Part shown: positions 40,658 through 46,646 of the stretch, one piece after another
Position numbering within the stretch: position 1 is the stretch's first letter
How the letters are laid out: each line of letters starts with the position of its first letter
Assembly (NCBI GenBank): GCA_963628765.1
Contig: CAVGFV010000085.1
Coordinates: forward strand, 1 to 46,646
Length of the DNA stretch: 46,646 nt
Direction of reading: 5' to 3'
From: Succinimonas sp963628765
GTDB taxonomy: Bacteria > Pseudomonadota > Gammaproteobacteria > Enterobacterales > Succinivibrionaceae
Position numbers and translations under genes: made by a program
Notes under the pieces: generated by a model
Told to the model about the DNA's origin: nothing
Database searches by the model: none
The model's input: only the letters and a program-made list of their open reading frames with translations

Positions 40658-42121
40658 ATGTATACCTGGAAAGAATGCACCTTTAACCCCCCTGACAAAG
40701 AAGTTTTTTTTACCATAAAAAAACTCAATCTAGAAGAGCACAGTTTTTCAACATTCGTTGGGGCCAATGGTAGTGGTAAAACACTTTTTTCACGCGCTTT
40801 AACAGGAGAACTAACATTATTAAATGGTACTGCTCCAAAAGACATAAAAGTAAGTTGCATATCCTTTGAAAAACAAATGGAGCTTATTGAAGCCGATTTT
40901 GAAAGAAGAAATAACGATGACATAGGTGATGAAACTGGCTTTACACCAAGAGAAATGTTCAATAAGGTTTCAGATGATACCGCTGAAATTCAAAGACTCT
41001 GCAAAGTTCTAAATTTCGAATACGCCTTAGATCGCTCATACCATATCCTATCAAGTGGTGAAGGTCGCAAAGTACTTATCATCGAAGCCCTATTAGCTAA
41101 GCCACAGTTACTAATATTAGATTCACCTTTCGATGGACTTGATGTAGGTGCTCGTGAAGAACTACAAAAACTTTTAATCGAGGTTTATAACGCTGGTACC
41201 TCTATTATCGTAAATACCAATCGTTTTGAGGAAATTTCTCCAGAATCTCAAAATTTAGGTCTCATCATGAGTAAAGATCTCGCCAAATTTGGCCCTAAAG
41301 ATGAGATCCTAAACGATAGCGCAGTCAAACAGCTCACTCATTATGAATCTCTTCCAAAGATTTGCACCCTACCAAAGGTACCTGAGGATTGCGTAGATAA
41401 TCTTGATCGCTCTATTGCCCCAATTGTTTTAAATGACGTAACCGTAAAATACGGCGATCACGTAGTATTAAATAAAATTAATTGGACTGTAAAGCCATAT
41501 GAACATTGGGAAATCACTGGCCCTAATGGTTGTGGCAAATCCACATTACTTTCAATCATTACTGGTGATAATCCTCAAGGTTACAGCAATGATGTGCATT
41601 TATTTGGTATTAAACGTGGCTCTGGTGAAAGTATTTGGGATATTAAGAAGCATATCGGATATGTAAGCCCTTCTTTCCATTTGGATTACCACATTGGCTC
41701 TCCTGTAATCAATGTAATCCTCTCTGGTTACTTTGATTCCATTGGCCTTTATGAACAGCCTGGTGATGAAAAAATTTCTCTTGCGAGAGAATGGTTATCT
41801 CTTCTTGGCTTATCCAAAGAAGAAAACACCAGCTTTAAAGCCCTTTCCTTTGGACAGCAGAGATTGCTCCTCATTGTACGAGCTCTAGTTAAACAACCAC
41901 CTATACTTATTCTTGACGAGCCACTACAAGGCCTTGATAGCTTAAGTAGAGAGCTTGTTAAACGCTTTGTAGAATTCTTAATGAAAAATGGTGACACCCA
42001 AATCCTATTTGTATCGCACCACGTAGGAGATGCCCCACGTGGCATCAATAACCGCCTAACCTTCATCGACAAGGGCACAAGAACATTTGATGTAAAGCTA
42101 GAGCATAACATCAATAACTAA
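40658..42121 (+). CDS. modF: Duplicated ABC ATPase, ModF (PhrA)-like
   Basis: A soluble protein with two ABC ATPase domains in one chain and no membrane part. Walker A motifs are GANGSGKT (about 35-42) and GPNGCGKST (about 290); signatures are LSSGEGRK and LSFGQQRL; Walker B motifs are LLILDSPFDGLD and ILILDEPLQGLD. The 487 residues match E. coli ModF (490), whose role is unclear despite its link to the molybdate locus. I start at ATG 40658 (GGAG 10 nt upstream); an in-frame TTG at 40652 is the alternative. The first signature SSGEG deviates slightly from LSGGQ. It is monocistronic, with its own promoter and terminator. Confidence 0.88.
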   Translation: MYTWKECTFNPPDKEVFFTIKKLNLEEHSFSTFVGANGSGKTLFSRALTGELTLLNGTAPKDIKVSCISFEKQMELIEADFERRNNDDIGDETGFTPREMFNKVSDDTAEIQRLCKVLNFEYALDRSYHILSSGEGRKVLIIEALLAKPQLLILDSPFDGLDVGAREELQKLLIEVYNAGTSIIVNTNRFEEISPESQNLGLIMSKDLAKFGPKDEILNDSAVKQLTHYESLPKICTLPKVPEDCVDNLDRSIAPIVLNDVTVKYGDHVVLNKINWTVKPYEHWEITGPNGCGKSTLLSIITGDNPQGYSNDVHLFGIKRGSGESIWDIKKHIGYVSPSFHLDYHIGSPVINVILSGYFDSIGLYEQPGDEKISLAREWLSLLGLSKEENTSFKALSFGQQRLLLIVRALVKQPPILILDEPLQGLDSLSRELVKRFVEFLMKNGDTQILFVSHHVGDAPRGINNRLTFIDKGTRTFDVKLEHNINN

Positions 42122-42141
42122 GGATTAGTTCCCCAAAAACA

Positions 42142-42170
42142 AAAAAGGCTGTTTTAAAAACAGCCTTTTT
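42142..42170. terminator. Bidirectional terminator between modF and proA
   Basis: AAAAAGGCTGTTT (42142-42154) pairs perfectly with AAACAGCCTTTTT (42158-42170), with A-run and T-run on the two sides, so it can stop both convergent genes. Confidence 0.9.
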
Positions 42171-42189
42171 AATTAACAAATTAGCTTAC

Positions 42190-43452
42190 TTAGGAACGGC
42201 AGCTATAATTACCTTCGCAGATCCATTTGTAAGTAGTTAACTCTGTAAGTCCCATTGGGCCACGAGCGTGAAGCTTCTGAGTTGAGATTGCAACTTCAGC
42301 TCCCAGACCGAATTGAGCGCCATCTGAGAATCTTGTTGAAGCATTAACATATACGCATGAAGAATCTACGTTGTTCATAAACAAAGCAGCATTTTCATAA
42401 TCGTTGGTAAGAATAGCATCAGAATGTACTGCACCATGAGCTCTTAAATGAGCAAATACTTCATCGATGTTATCCACAATCACAACATTCATTGTTAATG
42501 AAAGCCATTCAGTATCGAAATCAGCTTCTGTTCCTTTCACAAGGTTAGAAACACTAGATTTCTCGAGAATATCAAAAGCTTTACCATGAGCAACAAGTTT
42601 TACATTTCTTTCAGACATATATGAACCAAGCTTTGGAATAAATTCCTCAGCAATATCACTATGTACTAAAACTGTATCAACTGAGTTACAAGCACTTGGT
42701 CTCTGAATCTTAGAGTTGCCAATCAATGGTAATGCTTTTTCTTGATCTGCTGACTTATCAACAAAAATATGACCAATACCAAAGCCACCAATAATAACCG
42801 GTACTGAGCTTTCGTGACGGCATAACTCTTGGAGTTTTCTGCCACCTCTTGGAATAATAATATCTACATATTTATCCAAACGAAGAAGTTGGTTTACATA
42901 CTCATGGTCTGGTTCAGAAATAAACTGCACAGCTTCTTTTGGAAGTCCTGATTCATCTAATGCATTTCCGATGATTTCAACCAAAGCCAGGTTACTATTA
43001 ATGGTTTCCTTTCCACCTCTTAAAATACAAGCATTACCTGTTTTTAAGCACAAGGAAGTAATGTCCACAGTAACATTTGGTCTTGCTTCATAAATAACGC
43101 CTACAACTCCAAGAGGAACGCGTCTTTTTCTCAATTTAAGACCATTTGGAAGCACCTTGTAATCAAATTCTGCTCCCACAGGATCAGTAAGATTGATAAC
43201 GTTACGCATATCAGAAATAATGCCACGTAAACGTTTTTCATCAAGTTTCAGGCGATCAAGCATTGCTTCACCAATGCCATTTTCTTTGGCATTCTTTAAA
43301 TCAATTTCATTCGCCTTGATAACTTCGGGCATATGTTTTTCCAGTGCTTCTGCAATAATAGCAAGAGCACGATTCTTTTCTGAAGTTTGAATACCAGAAA
43401 GAATATGAGAAGCTTCTTTCGCCTTCTGACCTAATTGTTCTAGACTAATCAT
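42190..43452 (-). CDS. proA: Gamma-glutamyl phosphate reductase
   Basis: ProA reduces glutamyl-5-phosphate to the semialdehyde with NADPH, the second step of proline synthesis. The 420-residue protein has catalytic C255 (IQRPSACNSVDT) and the family segments LGVVGVIYEARPNVT and GRKLQELCRHES. It lies 15 nt after proB with AAAGG as ribosome site. It is the last gene of frsA-proB-proA. Confidence 0.96.
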   Translation of the reverse strand: MISLEQLGQKAKEASHILSGIQTSEKNRALAIIAEALEKHMPEVIKANEIDLKNAKENGIGEAMLDRLKLDEKRLRGIISDMRNVINLTDPVGAEFDYKVLPNGLKLRKRRVPLGVVGVIYEARPNVTVDITSLCLKTGNACILRGGKETINSNLALVEIIGNALDESGLPKEAVQFISEPDHEYVNQLLRLDKYVDIIIPRGGRKLQELCRHESSVPVIIGGFGIGHIFVDKSADQEKALPLIGNSKIQRPSACNSVDTVLVHSDIAEEFIPKLGSYMSERNVKLVAHGKAFDILEKSSVSNLVKGTEADFDTEWLSLTMNVVIVDNIDEVFAHLRAHGAVHSDAILTNDYENAALFMNNVDSSCVYVNASTRFSDGAQFGLGAEVAISTQKLHARGPMGLTELTTYKWICEGNYSCRS

Positions 43453-43467
43453 TGTATGTACCTTTTG

Positions 43468-44571
43468 TTACATCAGCACCATTTCGTCACGATGTATTAC
43501 TACAGGGCCGTGCTCGAATCCTAAAATAGATTCTATCGCATCTGACTCTTTTCCGATAATCTTTTCTAGATCACTACTTGCATAACGGGTAAATCCACGC
43601 GCAATTTCATGACCTGAAGCATCTAAAATGCTTACATCTGCACCACGTTCAAATTCACCAGATACGGCTTTTATGCCTTTTGGTAGTAAGCTTGCACCCT
43701 TTTCAGTAAGAGCTTTTTCTGCCCCAGTATCGACAGTTAAAGTACCTGCTGGCAAAGGACCGGCAAGTATCCAAGCCTTTCTGGCCTCTAAAGGAGTACC
43801 TTGAGCATAGAATCTAGTGCATTCACCTTTACCTGCAATAAGATCTGGTATTACCGAAGGGTCTTGACCTGAAGCAATAATAACTTCGATACCGCTTCTT
43901 GTTGCTATCTCAGCGGCTTCAAGTTTAGTAGCCATGCCACCAGTACCTAATCCACTAACACTTCCACCAGCAAGTGCAATGATTTCGTCTGTAATTTTTT
44001 CAACATCGGTAATCAATTTAGCATCTGGATTACTTCTTGGATCTGCGGTATAAAGCCCTTTCTGGTCAGTAAGTAAAATCAGCACATCAGCATTAGCTAA
44101 AATAGCTACTCTAGCTGACAAATTATCATTGTCGCCAACTTTGATTTCCTGAGTTGAAACAGCATCATTTTCATTTATTATTGGCACAATGTTTTGCGAA
44201 ACTATTTCGGAAAGAGCATCTCTCGCATTTAAGAAACGTTCTCTATTTTCCAAATCGGCTCTCGTAATTAAAATCTGACCAATATTGATTCCATAGATAC
44301 CAAATAACTGCATCCATTTCATCATTAAACAAGTTTGACCAACACTTGCTAGCATTTGCTTACTAGCTACAGTTTTTTGAAGTTTGGGGAAACCTAATGC
44401 TTCTCTTCCTGCTGCAATTGCTCCAGAGCTTACAACGAGTACTTGATGCCCTGCTTTTCTTAAACTATTAACAGCACGAACAAGTTCCATCATATGAGCT
44501 GGATCTAAATGTTTCGTGCCTGATGTAAGCATCGATGTTCCAAGCTTTATTACTACAGTTTTTGAAGTCAT
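43468..44571 (-). CDS. proB: Glutamate 5-kinase
   Basis: ProB phosphorylates glutamate, the first and feedback-regulated step of proline synthesis. Length 367 equals E. coli ProB. An amino-acid kinase domain (VVIKLGTSMLTSG, VSSGAIAAG, INENDAVS, GLGTGGMATKLEAA) is followed by a C-terminal PUA domain. It starts 13 nt after frsA with AAAGGATATC upstream. Proline inhibition is expected from the family; no attenuator is seen. Confidence 0.96.
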   Translation of the reverse strand: MTSKTVVIKLGTSMLTSGTKHLDPAHMMELVRAVNSLRKAGHQVLVVSSGAIAAGREALGFPKLQKTVASKQMLASVGQTCLMMKWMQLFGIYGINIGQILITRADLENRERFLNARDALSEIVSQNIVPIINENDAVSTQEIKVGDNDNLSARVAILANADVLILLTDQKGLYTADPRSNPDAKLITDVEKITDEIIALAGGSVSGLGTGGMATKLEAAEIATRSGIEVIIASGQDPSVIPDLIAGKGECTRFYAQGTPLEARKAWILAGPLPAGTLTVDTGAEKALTEKGASLLPKGIKAVSGEFERGADVSILDASGHEIARGFTRYASSDLEKIIGKESDAIESILGFEHGPVVIHRDEMVLM

Positions 44572-44584
44572 TTAATGATATCCT

Positions 44585-45853
44585 TTATGCGCCTAATAGG
44601 TGCTCCTTAAAAAACTCTACAGTACGATTCAAAAAATTACTAAAAGTCTCAAATGAAGGTTCATCTTCATCTGCAATTTCATAATCACTCTCTGATGAAG
44701 AGGAACGAGCAAGTTTTATATCATCTTTTGAAAATAATGGATCTTTTTCAGCCCCAAGAACCAGTGTCGGTGTCTTTAAGGAAACACCAGAGAGGATCCC
44801 TTGTTTCTTAATAGAATACGCCTGAAACTGTGGCACATAACTATCCCACTGGGCCGTATCAATTCCGAGTCGGCTCGCCAATATGTCTTTGGCCATTTGT
44901 TTTACTTTCTTTTTATTGGTAAGTAAATCTTTGTTTAATAATACTTCATCAAGTAAAGGAACCGCTAAAACTGAAGCTTTGACAATAGAAGAGTTCATTA
45001 CGCTTACTTGCAAAGCAGCATTTGCGCCTAACCTTTGGCCTAATACACCAACATTGTTGTGATCAAGATAATTTATATTAGCAAGAATGCAGTCCAAGGC
45101 AGCTTGATGCACCTTCCCAAGTTGTGGAGAAAAAGAAACTTTTGAACTAAGTCCGACACCTGGCATGTCAACCACAACCATTGCAATTCCTAAAGGGAAC
45201 AACGATTCTTGGAAAAATCTTAGGTATTCAGTACAGAGGTTTAAATAATTACTAAAAACTAAAACAAATGGGCAAACTTTTGTATTATCAGGAGTGTGAA
45301 TAAATCCTGATACCTGTTTGCCTTCCACTGTAAAATTAAATTCGGCAAAATTCCCTTTCGCGTTTTCAGCAGCCTTTCGGTAATATTTATAATGTTGTAA
45401 CAAAGCTTGATTGCCGAGGTCATCTCCTGGAAGGTGAGGATAAGAAGCTAAATCATAGTAAAGCTCGCATAGACGATAATTCTTAAAGGCAACTTCTTTA
45501 TCACCTGAATCTTCGGATTTCTTTCCTAACTCTGCATATTTATTTGCAAGCATGGAAAACTCATAAATCCAGTTACCAGGACCATATTCAAATACAGTAT
45601 CTAAGCCATGAGGTCTTGTTCTCTTTTCAGTGCTCATGGCAATGTCCGCCAAAGCAGACTGTACTTCAATAAGATCCAATCCTAGCCATCCCCAAAAAGA
45701 AAGATGTTTTTGGCGATACCAATAATTGCCATTTGCATAATCTTCTGGAGTTTCTAGTGCAGAACTTGCAACAAAAGAAGTCTCTTTTGTTTTTCGTGTT
45801 GGCTTGAATAAAACCTCACTAAGGTTTTGGTCTTTCTCGATTTCAGAATCCAT
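44585..45853 (-). CDS. frsA: FrsA-like alpha/beta-hydrolase esterase
   Basis: A 422-residue protein matching FrsA (E. coli 414): LFKPTRKTKETS at the start, WYR near residue 45, GPGNWIYEF, YPHLPGDDL, the hydrolase core IAMVVVDMPGVGLSSK and GQRLGANAALQV, and KDILASRLG. FrsA was linked to the fermentation/respiration balance through EIIA-Glc and has weak esterase activity. The nucleophile elbow is not a standard GxSxG, also as in E. coli. proB follows 13 nt later; in enterics frsA is also near proBA, but here they look co-transcribed. Confidence 0.9.
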   Translation of the reverse strand: MDSEIEKDQNLSEVLFKPTRKTKETSFVASSALETPEDYANGNYWYRQKHLSFWGWLGLDLIEVQSALADIAMSTEKRTRPHGLDTVFEYGPGNWIYEFSMLANKYAELGKKSEDSGDKEVAFKNYRLCELYYDLASYPHLPGDDLGNQALLQHYKYYRKAAENAKGNFAEFNFTVEGKQVSGFIHTPDNTKVCPFVLVFSNYLNLCTEYLRFFQESLFPLGIAMVVVDMPGVGLSSKVSFSPQLGKVHQAALDCILANINYLDHNNVGVLGQRLGANAALQVSVMNSSIVKASVLAVPLLDEVLLNKDLLTNKKKVKQMAKDILASRLGIDTAQWDSYVPQFQAYSIKKQGILSGVSLKTPTLVLGAEKDPLFSKDDIKLARSSSSESDYEIADEDEPSFETFSNFLNRTVEFFKEHLLGA

Positions 45854-46482
45854 ATAAAATCCTACCTTAAAAGAGAACCTCTTAAATAAGAGAGAGTTTG
45901 GTTCATGTTTATATCTAGTTGCTAATAAATATTTTCAACTTCTAACACTAAAACATCTATAGATATCTTTAAACTGCTATGAATTCTGCGTAACTTAAAC
46001 ATGTGGCTAATAAAATACAACAAAACCCAAAGATACTCTTTGTTAGCCTATTTATCAATGTCACTAGTATCTTGATAAGTTACTCTATCCCATATAATTA
46101 AAGACTTTTTTATTATATCATTTAAAGAATTTTTCCACATTTTTTTATCTTGATGTCCCCCTTATGGTAGAAAAATTCTCTTTCCTCTAAACAGGTTTGT
46201 ACAATACTTTTATACAAAATTAGTATAGTAAATATATATTTGAACTAAATTATTAAATGTTACTTTCCTTTAACTCAAGGAAGTCAAACACCAAAAATCT
46301 GGATGATTAATGCTTGATTTTTAAGGTGTTAAATTGAAATTTAACTTACAAAGTTCCCAAAATTTAACATATTCCACAAAATGCAAATATCACTTACATA
46401 ACCACTCAAGTTTGTATGTAATATTCCGCTAAGAGTCTATAGAAGACTTTATCCATCAACTGCGCGGAAAAAGGAGACAACT
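45854..46482. other. Long AT-rich intergenic region
   Basis: This 629-nt divergent spacer carries no supported gene. Seen are: short repeats before frsA where CTCTT (45879-45883) can pair with AAGAG on either side (45871-45875 or 45888-45892); TTCCTT-TAACTC-AAGGAA (46265-46282); the operator-like GTTAAATT-GA-AATTTAAC (46328-46345) with a further AATTTAAC at 46361-46368; and a hairpin at 46432-46450. Promoter motifs are not convincing on either strand. Confidence 0.45.
46328..46368 (+). repeat. Operator-like AATTTAAC repeats
   Basis: An 8-bp inverted repeat GTTAAATT / AATTTAAC with a 2-nt spacer (46328-46345), then a third copy of AATTTAAC in direct orientation at 46361-46368, 23 bp from the second. 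It lies about 115-155 nt before the last gene. It could be a regulator site, but the AT-rich background weakens the case. Confidence 0.35.
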
Positions 46483-46646
46483 ATGAACAGAGAGAAACAA
46501 AGAGAAGATAACAAAAAAGTTATACTTCCTGTTATGGACAGCACCAAAAAGTCACAGCCTCTTGTTTTTCGCTCCCAATGTTGCTGCACCAGGAATAGAG
46601 TCAATAACTTTTTTTTGATTGATAACAATGAATTAGAACTTATAAA
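46483..46646 (+). CDS. Unidentified gene, 5' part only (cut by window end)
   Basis: The frame opens at ATG 46483 with a strong AAAGGAG 6-nt upstream and stays open for 54 codons to the window edge. The visible part is hydrophilic and basic at first (MNREKQREDNKKVILPVMD), then has three consecutive cysteines (33-35, SQCCCTRNR) and a hydrophobic FFLID patch. No signal peptide or known motif is recognisable. The good ribosome site and open frame make it likely to be real; the product cannot be named. Confidence 0.55.
   Translation, partial: MNREKQREDNKKVILPVMDSTKKSQPLVFRSQCCCTRNRVNNFFLIDNNELELI

Noticed and set aside
45854..46482. Origin-like or small-RNA gene in the AT-rich spacer
   Set aside because: No DnaA-box cluster, no paired promoter and terminator, and only short AT-rich hairpins.
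1..46646. CRISPR arrays, insertion sequences, prophage or toxin-antitoxin modules
   Set aside because: No regularly spaced repeats, transposase or integrase motifs, or paired small toxin/antitoxin genes were seen; the content is core chromosome.

Overview
The window is a gene-dense, AT-rich chromosomal segment of a gammaproteobacterium. Nearly every protein has a close Escherichia coli counterpart, often of identical length (TyrA 373, DksA 151, PanB 264, PanD 126, CorC 292, ProB 367, YchF 363, LdtB 306 residues). Low GC, polar-flagellum style accessory genes and apparent loss of lipB/lipA after ybeD would fit a host-associated or anaerobic lineage such as the Succinivibrionaceae. That family placement is an inference. 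No phage, insertion sequence, CRISPR array, rRNA or defence island is visible.

Layout. (1) 122-3345, minus strand: mlaA-like, tyrA and a YdgA/DUF945 gene, tightly spaced. (2) 3434-6920, minus: a very large FliK-like hook-length protein followed by a stand-alone FlhB C-terminal-domain protein, away from any other flagellar gene. (3) 7113-9527, minus: mrcB (PBP1b) with its own promoter and terminator. (4) 9887-16096: dksA-gluQ, pcnB (rare AUU start, structured leader), folK (inverted), panB-panC and panD. (5) 16138-17824: pth-ychF, then a tRNA-Met/tRNA-Gln/tRNA-Gln cluster. (6) 18501-25532: miaB-phoH-ybeY, corC, lnt and an exported AGE-like protein; ldtB is convergent. (7) 26868-32172: leuS-lptE-holA-nadD and a TM2-domain gene. 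(8) 32422-40544: rsfS-rlmH-mrdA-mrdB-mltB-rlpA-dacA-ybeD-sanA-like. (9) modF-like, convergent with frsA-proB-proA, then a long AT-rich gap and the start of an unidentified gene cut by the window end.

How the genes work together. The dominant theme is the cell envelope. MrcB, PBP2 (MrdA), RodA, LdtB, MltB, RlpA and DacA build, cross-link and trim peptidoglycan. Lnt, LptE and MlaA serve lipoprotein maturation, LPS assembly and outer-membrane lipid asymmetry, and SanA- and YdgA-like proteins are envelope-associated. A second theme is translation and RNA: LeuS, GluQ, MiaB, YbeY, RlmH, RsfS, Pth, YchF, PcnB and the tRNAs. A third is biosynthesis: tyrosine (TyrA), folate (FolK), pantothenate (PanB/C/D), NAD (NadD) and proline (ProB/A).

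Most of the window is ordinary core chromosome. I see no clear new multi-gene system. The items most worth a second look are the AUU initiation codon and stem-loop leader of pcnB, the orphan FliK/FlhB-domain pair, an RNA hairpin covering the lptE ribosome binding site, a perfect UNCG-capped hairpin between corC and lnt, the uncharacterised exported AGE-like protein behind lnt, and MlaA lacking a lipobox.
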